DNA from: Gliomastix tumulicola
Lineage: Eukaryota; Ascomycota; Sordariomycetes; Hypocreales; Bionectriaceae
NCBI GenBank assembly: GCA_001599755.1
Contig: BCHX01000006.1
Span: 3,459,336 to 3,523,335 of the forward strand
DNA: 64,000 nt
Direction: 5' to 3'
The notes under the pieces are model-generated. The model was not told where the DNA came from. It searched no databases and saw nothing but the letters and a program-made list of their open reading frames with translations. Position numbers and translations under genes: made by a program. This document shows positions 1 through 10,102 of the stretch, piece after piece (positions within the stretch are counted from its first letter, which is position 1; the number at the start of each line of letters is the position of its first letter).

Positions 1-551
1 ACTGCTCGCCCGCGTGATTCTCTCACTGGTCTACGCCTACGACAACTGGCTATCTGCGTCCCACGTCCAGTGCATAAGCCATGCCACGACAGTCATCATC
101 CTTTCCCCCCAAAACATCGCGTGTCGCTCGTTGGAGATAAAGAAGGAAAAAAGAAAAAAACACCTCGTCGCAGGCCGCAAAATGGTACCCAATTGGTCAG
201 CAGGCGTTTTTGCCCAATGATGGCCGGGCGATATCTGACCGCTTCTCCAAGTCCCACCTTCGGGCCAACGCAACGTCACCAATAGAACGACCCTGTCCTC
301 GCCGAGCAGGACTGACGATTGGGCGGTCGAGAGTCCACCTTTGCCCACCGTTGTGCATGAAAGAAAAGGTGAGAGAGGAGGAGTAGCAGGAGGAGGAGGA
401 GGAGATCCGTGCTGGGCTTGCGAACGGGATGTGAGTCTTATGGGTTTTCCGTCCGCTTTTTTTTTTTGGTGACCCTTTCCCACCCCCTCTAATCCTTCTT
501 CCCTCGCTCGGAGCGGCGGTTCGTGTTTTTTAATTCCCACCCAATCCCACC
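1..551. other. 5' flank, no gene seen
   Basis: No convincing coding region was found. It contains GGA-rich and T-rich tracts (T run near 458-467) and ends in a good start context (CACCATGG) for the gene that follows, so the right part is probably its promoter and 5' UTR. Confidence 0.5.
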
Positions 552-2543
552 ATGGACCAGCTCGCGACCCTGTTTGCCGACATCAGAGGGTCACGGGACG
601 CAAAGGAAGCGAGGACGCCGCGCGACGAGGAGCCGTTCCCGGTGCAGCAGCAGCAGCAGCAGCATGAGAATGACGGTGCTCGCGCGACCGCCGGAGATGT
701 CAAGGACGGCAGCAGCGGCGGCAGGGAGGACAGACGGTCGAGGGCGAGGGGCAGCAGCACACGCGAGCCGAGCCGGAGCACGCTGAGGGAGCCCAGCCGG
801 GGCGTCGCCGCCGGGACGAGCAGCCGTGAGAGCAGAGACTACAGAGACTACGGGCCGGTGCGGGAGAGCAGGGACTCCAAGGACGCACGCGACACCGCCA
901 GGGATGCACGTGATTCCAAGGATGCCCGCGATACCAAGGACGCTTCTGCTGCCGCTGCCACTACTCACTGGCAGGACATGGATCCCAGTCCGCCGCCGTA
1001 CCAGGAGATCGCCGACGCCAATGTCCCCCGACCGGTTCAGCACGACCACAGCGCGCAGCAGGAGGAGGGCGAGGGCGAGGACGTGCCGCCGCCTCACCCC
1101 TCTGGTATAACGCCGACGGAGAGATGCGTCAAGGATCCCATATCGACCCCCGTGGACTGGGTGATTCACCCCTCCGCACCGCACTTCGTCATCTGCGGAC
1201 GGTGCTACGTCGACCGCATCTACGACACGCAGCAGTGGCGACGCGAGTTCGTCCTCTGGAAGCCCAGCACGGGCCTGTCCCTCCGCTGCCACCTCGGCGC
1301 CATCCCGCACATGGCCCTCCGCTGGAGCAAGGTGCACACGGCGGAGGAGTTCCTCGGCTTCCTCAAGATCATGCAGCGGAAGAAGGTAGCCCGCCCCTGC
1401 CCCGGCCACGTCTTCCCCTGCAGCCCCAGCAGCGTCACCTGGTACGCGACGTCGTCCATCCCCGGGCTCAGGATCTGCCAGGAGTGCCGCCAGCAGCTGT
1501 TTGGCGGCACCGGCTTCAGCAAACACTTCTACTCGCTCAGCAGCAGCGACCCGGCCTCCTCGGTCCCGTCCATCTGCCATGGATCCTTCAACCACATGCA
1601 GCGCATGCTCGACATCCTCCTCCGCGACGACGACTGGGACCGCTTCATCGAGAGGGTCAAGGTCCGCATCCAGATCCCCGGCTGCTCTGGACGGCGGGAT
1701 GTCGCCGCGGTTGGCAAGCACCCCGAGCGATGGTACAGGTACGCCCCGAAGAGCAGCAGCAGCAGTAGCAGCAGCGCGAGCAAGGACCGGTACATCTGCG
1801 AAGCCTGCTACTTCGACCACGTCTACAAGACCAACATGGACAACGACTGGCCCCTCGCCGACGGCCAGTCCCTCCACCACAACAAGCCCCAGTGCCTGGC
1901 CAGCCTGCGCGAGAACCTGAGCCCCGACACCGCCGACGTCGAGTACAGCCGCGCCGAGATCATGCGCCTCCTGCACGGGATGGACAGGCGCTGCTACGCG
2001 CAGGGGACCGTGGGCGTCAAGTGGTACACGACGCCGAGCAGTCCCTGGGGCTACGGCGTGTGCGAGGGCTGCTACCAGGCGAAGATCAAGCCCAAGATCG
2101 GCAACGATACGACGCGGTACTTCAAGACGAAGAAGGATATCGGGAGACGAGCGTCGTTTGCGTGCTGGATGAACTCGTACCATCCGTTCTACGCGCAGCA
2201 CCAGCTCCTTCTCAAAGAGGCCCTGGTCCTGGGAGACATCGAGCGTCTCGAGACTGCCTGTGCCAAGCTGTCACGCCTCCCAGGATGCCAGCAAGGTGGT
2301 ATGGGACAAGGGAAGAATAGACGCTGGTGGGGATGGAGAAGCCTGCGTATCTGTGCGGCCTGTGTGAAAGGAGGCAGTCTAACAGAGACGCCCGCCGGCA
2401 AGAGGTTCGAGCTGCATGGCGAGAAGGACCCGTACCACCGGTTCTGTGACTTCTACTCGATGCAGCTCCGGGACCGATTCCACCACGAGGACGTCGGTGA
2501 ACTGTTGGATTTCGCGAGGAAGAGGCAAGAGGCCATGGCTTGA
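552..2543 (+). CDS. Orphan protein with five repeated Cys/Trp (CxxC) modules
   Basis: Single-exon gene of 663 residues; the ATG sits in a strong CACCATGG context. I do not recognise the family. Residues 1-190 are disordered and charged, with a short Gln run and repeated Arg-Asp-Ser/Lys-Asp-Ala stretches. The rest contains five related modules, each with an early Cys, a Trp followed by an aromatic or aliphatic residue, and an Ile/Val-Cys-x2-Cys ending. The CxxC pairs are at about 215/218, 309/312, 416/419, 504/507 and 601/604. Spacing of about 85-110 residues with helical linkers suggests repeated zinc-binding or disulphide units. No signal peptide or membrane segment is visible, so a cytosolic or nuclear zinc-binding role is more likely than a secreted one; that is inference. 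GC-rich third positions support real coding. Confidence 0.85.
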   Translation: MDQLATLFADIRGSRDAKEARTPRDEEPFPVQQQQQQHENDGARATAGDVKDGSSGGREDRRSRARGSSTREPSRSTLREPSRGVAAGTSSRESRDYRDYGPVRESRDSKDARDTARDARDSKDARDTKDASAAAATTHWQDMDPSPPPYQEIADANVPRPVQHDHSAQQEEGEGEDVPPPHPSGITPTERCVKDPISTPVDWVIHPSAPHFVICGRCYVDRIYDTQQWRREFVLWKPSTGLSLRCHLGAIPHMALRWSKVHTAEEFLGFLKIMQRKKVARPCPGHVFPCSPSSVTWYATSSIPGLRICQECRQQLFGGTGFSKHFYSLSSSDPASSVPSICHGSFNHMQRMLDILLRDDDWDRFIERVKVRIQIPGCSGRRDVAAVGKHPERWYRYAPKSSSSSSSSASKDRYICEACYFDHVYKTNMDNDWPLADGQSLHHNKPQCLASLRENLSPDTADVEYSRAEIMRLLHGMDRRCYAQGTVGVKWYTTPSSPWGYGVCEGCYQAKIKPKIGNDTTRYFKTKKDIGRRASFACWMNSYHPFYAQHQLLLKEALVLGDIERLETACAKLSRLPGCQQGGMGQGKNRRWWGWRSLRICAACVKGGSLTETPAGKRFELHGEKDPYHRFCDFYSMQLRDRFHHEDVGELLDFARKRQEAMA

Positions 2544-3613
2544 ATTTGTGAATATGCTTAGCAAACTGGAATTACAGGAGCAGGAATAGATGGACGGTAT
2601 TGTTTTGGGTCTTACACGATCTCTATACTTTATTCAATTTTCTTGTTTTTACCACATCTTGGGCTCGAGTGATATAGATGATGCTCTGCGATTTAGTGTG
2701 GAAGCATACACTCTCGCCAGCGACCTGGTAACACTTGGCAAGAGGAAGACGCGCGACACTGTTGACAGATCGATAATTCATTTGATGTCGTCTTGGCTTT
2801 GCCGACCATCCGTGTGATCGTGGACATGTGTGAAGAAGACCGCATCGTCCGCCGTGCTTCTCGCTTGTGACGTATCTCTGTCGTGCCGTAGCTTGTAGTT
2901 AAGGCTGCTAGTCTCGAGCATTTACGTGACTATGAGGACTAAGAGGTGACTATTGAAGGGTCTTGAGGCTCAAGGCATCTTGTAGTCGCATACGGATATC
3001 GCCTACAGGTGGCATGGCACTTTTGCAAGCAAGGGCAGACCTGTTTCAATCGCACGTGGTAGAAGCGTGCTGACCAACGAACACCACACCGTACGTAAGA
3101 GCGGAATGCAGGCGACCCGAGCCAGCGGCTGGCCCGCTGCGACTCTCCGGTTTATAGGCACATCGGGGACGTCCGACAGCCTGGACGCGCAGTGGATTCC
3201 ATGCAATCAAGCAGTCGAGGAGATACACGTGCGGCGCCGACAGGGGCCTGTTAAGTTGTTTATACGGTTATCAGGGGAGATGGTGGTAGTAGATCGGCCG
3301 GGTCCCTTCTAGTGACCTTCTAGCAAAGTGCCCCTGGACGGATCAATCGGCATCTCAGGGCACCCTCCCATTGGAGTACTGAGCCTGCGTCCTCCCCCCC
3401 CGGTTATTTCCCCAGCGGCCTCCTAAGCTTGGCCGGATAACCGTTGCCAAGAGGGATCGAGCTATCCGAGATAAACATGCCTGCTCCGTAGTCAACCGCC
3501 ACTTGCAGCTGCTGCAGCGATATATAGCTTTCGGGGGTGGCCGCGATCTGGTGTCCAGGCCTCTGGCTCTGCCGCAGCAGCACTGCACTCACTGCACTGT
3601 GAAACGGTTCAAG
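2544..3613. other. Intergenic, no gene seen
   Basis: About 1.07 kb between two plus-strand genes. Only short ORFs without family resemblance are present. It probably holds the 3' UTR of the first gene and the promoter of the next; a TATA-like sequence (tatatagc) lies near 3520, about 90 bases before the next start. Confidence 0.5.
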
Positions 3614-5956
3614 ATGAAGTCTGTCAGCATCGCCGGCGCCCTTGCGGCCCTCGCCCCGCTGGCTATTGCCTGCGGCACCGACAGCGACTCCTGCTACGGG
3701 CCTGTCAACACCGTCGAGCATGTCCGTCACGTCAAGCGCATCCAGCCCGGCGCGCCTGAGGCCCCCTACGGCCCCAAGGCTGCCCTCGAATGGGGTCAGG
3801 TCAACTTCCTGCACACGACCGACACCCACGGCTGGCTGGCTGGGCACCTGAAGGAGCAGAACTTCGGTGCGGACTGGGGTGACTTTGTGACGTTTACGCG
3901 CCGCATGAAGCAGACGGCGGGCAACATGGGCGCTGACCTGCTCATCGTCGATACTGGTGATCTTCACGACGGCTCTGGCCTCTCGGATGCCACCAAGGTC
4001 GATGGTGAACTGTCGATGCCCATCTTCTCCGAGATTGACTACGACCTGCTGACTATTGGTGAGATTGATACCCCATGATAATGAGTGTAATTGCGAGCTG
4101 ACTGGGACTCACAAGGCAACCACGAGCTCTACGTGAGCGAGGTCGCTCAGCAGATGTTCCAGGACTACGCCAAGAAATGGGGAGACAAGTATGTCACGTC
4201 CAACGTCAAGGTCTACAACGAGACGACCGAGGAGTACGAGCACGTCGGCGCGACTCACCGTTACTTCACCACCAACCACGGCCTGCGCGTCATGGCCTTT
4301 GGTGTCCTCTACGACTTCACTGGTGCGTCTTCCTTCCTCTTCCATTTCACCCAGAATTGTTTACTGACTTACGGCCAGGCAACTCCAACGCCTCCAAGGT
4401 CATCAAGGCCAAGGACATGGTCCAGGAGAGCTGGTTCACCGAGGCCCTCGCGGACAAGCAGAAGCCCGTCGACCTCTTCGTCCTCTTCGGCCACAACCCG
4501 ACCCGCGCCAGCGACTACTCCAGCACCTTCCAGATCGTCTGGGACAAGATCCGCGCCGCGCACCCCAAGACGCCCATCCAGATCTTCGGCGGCCACTCGC
4601 ACATCCGCGACTTCGCCATCTACGACGAGTCCTCCGTGGGTATCGAGTCCGGCCGCTACTGCGAGACCGTCGGCTGGCTGTCCATGACGGGCTTCGACGC
4701 GTCCAACAGCGCCTACAAGGGCATCAAGAACCCGCACGGCGTGCCGAACCCGACGCGCAAGGCGACCAAGGACTCCAAGTCGCCGTTCGTCTTTGCCCGT
4801 CGCTACCTGGACTGGAACCGCGAGACCTTCATCTACCACTCCCGGGTCGACAAGTCCAAGTTCGACTACGGGTCTGGCCTGCGCGTGACGGAGAAGGTCG
4901 AGAAGCTCCGCGAGGAGCTCAGGCTGGGCGAGGTCTACGGCTGCGCGCCCGAGACGTACTGCATGTCGTGCGTGCCGTATGACGACCCCAAGAACATCTT
5001 CCCCGCTGTCATCAAGCCTGCCGTTTCCGCCGTCGTTGTGAACCCCGACCGCGCTGACAAGCCGCGCATCATCATCGGTAACACTGGTGCCATCCGCTTT
5101 GATCTGTACAAGGGCCCCTTCACGTATGACGACAACTTTGTCGTCTCGCCCTTCCGCGACGTGTTCCTCTACATCAAGGACGTGCCTTTCTCCAAGGCCA
5201 AGCTTGTCCTCCCTCAGTAAGAACACGTGAACGCGTACGTGAAGATGAGACTGCTAACGTGCTTGATAGCCTCAACGGTGGCGGCATCGACAAGCGCGAC
5301 GAGTTCGCCTACGTGCCCCTGCCCCGCGCCGAATGCATTGATCCCACTCTGGGCTATCTGAGCCGTCGTGATAGCCGTGAACAGCGCGGCGTTACCCGTC
5401 GCCAGGAGACCATCACCCCTGGATATACCACCACGGATGATTTCGGTGATGACGGTACGGAATCTCACTTGCATACCACACCAGAGGGGATCTGACTAAC
5501 TCGAATGACCAATAGGTGACGACACCAAGCACACCAAGGTCCCCAACTACTCGATCCCCGGCTACTTCGAGGCCCGCGCCGCCTTCCCCAAGGATGGCAG
5601 CGACCCCCAGACCGTCGATCTGGTCTTCTTCGACTTGTAAGTCTAGCTTTGCATCTTGCGTAGGAGATACTCACTGACACGGATGACAACACAGCATCGA
5701 GAGTCGTGTCCTCTCCGACCTCGGTGCTCCTTACACCGCCAGCGACGTCGAGTGCTACATTGACTGCAACTTCAGCTCTCAGGGTACGCCCCCCCTTCTA
5801 TATTCCCTATTCATACCGGGCCTTGTGACCTCACCACTCGTCGTGGCGGGTCAGAGTGTCTGAAAAAATCACGACAGAACTAACTCGCTTGTAGACTTCA
5901 TGCTGCCCTACGCCAAGCTCGCGTGGCAGGAGGGCATCGAAAACTGCAGCGTATAA
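3614..5956 (+). CDS. Secreted calcineurin-like phosphoesterase (5'-nucleotidase/UshA-like)
   Basis: Seven exons, 3614-4058, 4116-4322, 4379-5216, 5270-5454, 5516-5636, 5695-5783 and 5895-5956, give a 648-residue protein; every junction is GT-AG and keeps the frame. The N-terminus is a signal peptide (MKSVSIAGAL... ending near AIAC). The metallophosphatase metal-binding blocks are intact: D70-x-H72 in TTDTHGW, the Asp/Gly-Asp block around 113-118 (VDTGDLHD), GNHE at 149-152, a later FGHNP and GGHSHIRD. These ligate a di-metal centre that hydrolyses phosphoesters. The family includes fungal proteins annotated as Ser/Thr protein phosphatase family, related to 5'-nucleotidases. The C-terminal half matches the 5'-nucleotidase substrate domain in size. 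The product is likely secreted or vacuolar. The substrate (nucleotide or other phosphoester) cannot be read from sequence. Confidence 0.9.
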
Positions 5957-6660
5957 TTGGGCTGTGCTAGTTTGGCGACGGAGTTCGAGGAGCTGGGTTT
6001 TGGAAGCAGGGAAATGTAGAAATAGTGTGTAATGGCGATATTGCAGCTTTGCAAGTGTCCTGGTTTCTCTCATGGTCCCCGTAATGAGGGTATGAGTCGT
6101 GCATTTCGTCGACCATAGGAATTTCACTGTAGTGTCGTTATCTCTCCTTTGTCCGCTATACACCGTGCGTTGTACTTGGCTGGTCGGGTATGGTAGCTTC
6201 TCTAATACCAATATTCCAAATCCACCTGGTCGGTATCATGACTGAGTCGGTAGTGATGGCCCCGTCAGCAAGGCTCAGACGCTCCCGAACGGATCTCAAT
6301 CGCCGCTATTCTACAACACGCTCTACTTACGATACCTAAAGCATTATTGAACCAATGGCCACTTCGTCATGCTTACGCCGCTTTCTTCTCCGTGTTGATG
6401 CTAGTATGGGCCATGAAGTAAGGTTGAGTTCTGCGGCTCCCTTCGAGGAGGCATTGTGAAATCATAAATATCAAGCCAAGACCGCCGGCCACAACGATTC
6501 TGGCCCATATGAATCTAATACTGAATGATGCTTGCTCGAACGTTACGGCCTGTTCTTCTAATTGCGATGCGTCACTGCAGGATGTTACTGTGCATGGGGA
6601 TATTGCTGACATTAGGCGGCTATTCTAGTTACCTTGAACTTGCTATATAACTAACTCTGG
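5957..6660. other. Intergenic, no gene seen
   Basis: About 700 bases after the phosphoesterase. Short minus-strand ORFs (for example 6373-6612, with one hydrophobic stretch) have no recognisable family and are not called. Confidence 0.4.
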
Positions 6661-6661
6661 T

Positions 6662-7870
6662 CCTATCAGGTATTTTGGCTGTCTGTGTCCTTTCTATGGG
6701 CTTTCCGGAGCCTGTACGCTGTACGAACAGCCCTGGGCCCGAAATAAGAGAATGTGTGGACATTTGGCCAGACGTTTCCCATCGTGTTGCTCCCTATTCC
6801 GCCAGTCACGCTCGCCAGTCCCCTTTCAAAATTGTTCTTCAGGCATCTCATTCCGCCTGACCCCTCTAGTACAGAACGAGAGGAGACCAATGAGTCACCT
6901 ATTGAATTACGAATCGACCTTGAGCGACCCGAACCTGAAAGTATCGATGTTTTATCACGAGTCCAGCAGCTCTTTTCGTGGTGCGTCCGTGATCGCCGCC
7001 TTCACGTACCTGCACATTGCGATCTTCGTTTTAGCAGGCGACAATTACAACAGGGGCATCGCGTACACCATCGGCACACTCACATCCTCCTGCCTCGTGT
7101 TTCAGCCTATTCTCCAAGCAACATGGACTATCTACGTCTTGTGGATACCCAAACTCGGGCTTGGTCAACATTGCATTGCTGTTGTGCTGGACACGATGAT
7201 GTTGACGATCTTCCTCATACTGGCTACACATACATCGATGCATCGATTCAGATCAGCAAAGAAGCACTGAACCAAACGGATGGCATCAAGGTGGATATTG
7301 GACCTATTGCTAGAGAAGCTCTCGTCATACTTGCCCTTGCCATCGCATACGCCATCTTTCTCGGGTGGTTCACGCTCTCTTCGGCCGTAAGCTCCCTCGA
7401 GTTCGGTCAGCGCAAGTGGCTTGGGCGTATGTGCCTTCTCAGCGTAGCAGTTGCTTCTATCATCGGCTGTCTTCAGCCGCTCTTCCAGCCGTGATATGTC
7501 TGTATGTGGCTACTGAGCGTTTCTCGACTCTCGATCAATGTTTCTATTTTACGCCCTGGTCTACAGCAAACCTTGGGATAGTATTGGGCACTCTCGTCGT
7601 GGTGGAAGTAGTTGAGCTTGGGATCCGGTGGAAAGCACGGGGCTATGCTCCCGCCATCCGAACTACGTTTCTTGGACTCGTCATTTCTGGTACCGCGGCA
7701 GCGTGGCTAGCCTGTATTCAACCATTGGGACCTTTCATGTCTTTGCTCCTCTAGGCCTTGTATGGACGATCCCGATCACAATTGGGTATCAGGCTTGGTC
7801 CAGTGTCTGGATGTGCTGCGACCTAGCCTTTGGGCACCGAAAGCTGCAGCAAGCAGGGAGAGAAGATTGA
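6662..7870 (+). pseudogene. Decayed multi-pass membrane protein gene
   Basis: Transmembrane-like sequence runs through this stretch but hops between frames. One frame carries a W-T-F-G-Q segment and a hydrophobic run near 6754-6830, preceded by an in-frame TAA near 6743. It shifts to a second frame at about 6975-7230 (helices around AAFTYLHIAIFVLAG and LGLGQHCIAVVLDTMMLTIF). It then returns to the first frame for 7230-7494 (ALVILALAIAYAIFLGWF) and moves to the third for 7480-7754 (LGIVLGTLVVVEVVELGI, LGLVISGTAAAWLACIQPL). The changes occur without room or signals for introns, so single-base indels in a former 6-8 helix protein are the simplest reading. The W-x-FGQ motif followed by helices recalls fungal orphan integral membrane proteins. 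Sequencing error or an unusual splice pattern are alternatives. Confidence 0.5.
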
Positions 7871-8269
7871 TAAATCGTACACATGGCAAAAGGAGAAAGA
7901 CCTGTGACGGGGAACTTGTTCGGAATTCGTTAGCACCTATTACCCTCTTCAGTATCTTTTATTGCCGCTCCCCGATTTAACCCTAAACTAAACAGAGCTA
8001 TCGACTCTCCGCCGTACTTTCAATGCCTCCGCAATCGCTTCTGATATCCGGGCTCCCGGCAAGAAGCTGACGGGGCCAAGTCCAAATGAACCTCAGCTCA
8101 ATGCCCAATTAGGAAGGTCTGCACACGATGCTGGTTGTAAGACGGGGTAGGACTGGCCAAAAGTACCATCGTATTCATCGCGACGGACGGGAAGGAAAAA
8201 GTCGCTGGGGCATTCGGGGGCATATGTAACCACAAGAAATGGCAAGTCGTTTCTCCTCAGCACATACGA
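7871..8269. other. Intergenic, likely promoter of the esterase gene
   Basis: About 400 bases without a supported ORF between the membrane-protein relic and the esterase gene. I see no distinct site in it. Confidence 0.4.
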
Positions 8270-9412
8270 ATGCGCATCATCTCTGCATCGCGCGCCATGA
8301 TGGGAATCAGCATCAACAGGATGGCCGTGGCCCTCCTCCCGGCCGCAGCACTCGCACAGGTGTTCCCTGCTCCGCCTGGCGACTTCAGGGTGCATATGGC
8401 CCATACAGAGCTCATTGACGAGAGCCGCCTGGATCCCTTCAACGACACTCACGTTCGGCGCATCATGGTATCGCAGTTCACGCCGGTCCCCAACGACGAG
8501 TGCGTGCGCACGTGCAAGGTCCCGTACATGTCAGCGGAGCTCTCCAAGTTCGAAGACGACATTTTCTACGAATACTACGGCGATATCGGGTGGCCGGGGC
8601 AGGTTCTCGATAAGCTGGAGCTCGAGACCTGCTGTGAGGTCAAGAAGCGCTCCCACAAGGTCACCTATCCCACCGTGCTCCTCGACACCGGCCTGAACAC
8701 GACGAGACTCTTCTACACCGGCACGGCGCAGCACATAGCATCGCTGGGGTACCAGGTCATCCTCCTGGATCACCCTTACGAGACGGACGTGGTGCAATTC
8801 CCCGACGGAGAGATCATCTTTGGCGGACACATCGGCAGAGATCCAAACAACACCGCCGTGCTGCAATTTGGCCTCGACGTCCGGGCCGATGATGCATCTT
8901 TTGTCCTGGACACGCTGAACATCTGCCGCGCGGTCTACATTGGCCACTCATTCGGTGGTGCTGCGGCCGCAAATGTCATACCCAAGGAACCGCGCATCGT
9001 CGGAGGCGTCAACCTCGACGGCGCACTCTGGGGACGGGCCATCAACACCGGCGTGGCGCATCCCTTCCTCCAGTTCGGCTCCGTAGGCCACAACTCGTCT
9101 TCTGAACCCAGCTGGTCATCATTCTGGGACGCCATGGACAGCAACTACCCCGACGTGTGGTATCGCGAGCTGACTCTCGACGACGCTTTGCATGGGAGCT
9201 ATTGGGACGTGCCCATCATCGGAGACATCACCGGCCTGAGCGAAGACCCGGCATTGGAGGAGTGGCTCTTCGGAAAGGTGACCGGGGAAAGAGTGATGGA
9301 GGTCCTGCGGGCCTATCTCGGTGATTTCGTCAACTTCACTCTACTTGGAGGAGACGAGGGTCTTTTAGCGGAGGAGAGCCCTGAATTTCCGGATGTTCAC
9401 TTCCTTCGATGA
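8270..9412 (+). CDS. Secreted PAF-acetylhydrolase-like lipase/esterase
   Basis: Single exon, 380 residues from the first ATG; in-frame ATGs at 8297, 8300 and 8321 are alternatives. All place a signal peptide (MAVALLPAAALAQ) at the N-terminus. It resembles the platelet-activating-factor acetylhydrolase II family (1-alkyl-2-acetylglycerophosphocholine esterase), alpha/beta hydrolases that remove short or oxidised sn-2 acyl groups. Numbered from the first ATG, the nucleophile elbow is GHSFGG with Ser227, followed by NLDGALWG with Asp250 and ALHGSYWD with His308. That is the expected triad order and spacing. Several N-glycosylation sequons and an N-terminal Cys cluster fit an extracellular enzyme. 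Its neighbours on both sides are degenerate, so no operon-like partner is suggested. Confidence 0.88.
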   Translation: MRIISASRAMMGISINRMAVALLPAAALAQVFPAPPGDFRVHMAHTELIDESRLDPFNDTHVRRIMVSQFTPVPNDECVRTCKVPYMSAELSKFEDDIFYEYYGDIGWPGQVLDKLELETCCEVKKRSHKVTYPTVLLDTGLNTTRLFYTGTAQHIASLGYQVILLDHPYETDVVQFPDGEIIFGGHIGRDPNNTAVLQFGLDVRADDASFVLDTLNICRAVYIGHSFGGAAAANVIPKEPRIVGGVNLDGALWGRAINTGVAHPFLQFGSVGHNSSSEPSWSSFWDAMDSNYPDVWYRELTLDDALHGSYWDVPIIGDITGLSEDPALEEWLFGKVTGERVMEVLRAYLGDFVNFTLLGGDEGLLAEESPEFPDVHFLR

Positions 9413-10102
9413 TTTGTGCGTGGACTGAGTAGCAGCACGAGGTAGGCTAATCTCCCAAATACAGTCATGGCAGTGCCGTGCATACGAGCACTGGCATACG
9501 AGCACCCGTCTAAATCCAAGTCTCGTATCAGTTCGTTTAGAGCAGGCGTCTTCAGAGCTATTTACTGGACTTGGTCAAATGCCAGATAGCGTCGTTTAAT
9601 CTACCTCAAGCATGGGTGTCTAACAGCGGTTGAAATGGCCGAAGAATACGCTGTCGTGCAGCCGGTAACCGAGGAGCCGAGGTCGATAGTTCTACTTCTT
9701 TTCTCACTTCTCATACGAGACTACATTTATCTGTAGAGGGCGAAAGAACGAGTCTGACTCTCCTTATCTTTAATAGGATACTCGGTCTTTTTAAGCACTC
9801 AGAATGCGAATATTAGAGTCAATTAAGACCAGCCTCATCATTTAAAATAGCTAGAAAGACAAGATTATCCAAGAACAGAGCTAAAAATAGCCGTAGCACT
9901 TTGAGACCTGGAACCAATTCGTTGTATTATAGGAGATCAAGTTGAAAAATAATTATAGGGGAAATAGTTTCACGAAATGTGTGGAAGGAGCAACTTAATA
10001 TCCAATTTCTGCAGCGAAGCAGAATAACATATTATTAATTATTATTCTAAAATTGGGTTTACAAGTGTATTAATACTCAGCGAAATCAGAAACCTGTTGA
10101 TT
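9413..10102. other. AT-rich gene-free island
   Basis: From about 9600 to 10100 the sequence turns markedly AT-rich (runs such as attattaattattatt) compared with the GC-rich genes around it. No ORF, terminal repeat or known transposon domain is recognisable. It could be an old, mutated transposon remnant; that is inference only. Confidence 0.45.

Noticed and set aside
591..2201. 536-codon minus-strand ORF
   Set aside because: It overlaps the 663-residue plus-strand gene in full, reads as low-complexity Val/Ala/Arg sequence and is explained by the GC-rich codons of the real gene.
6373..6612. 79-codon minus-strand ORF with one hydrophobic stretch
   Set aside because: Too short, no family resemblance and no partner exons; chance is likely.
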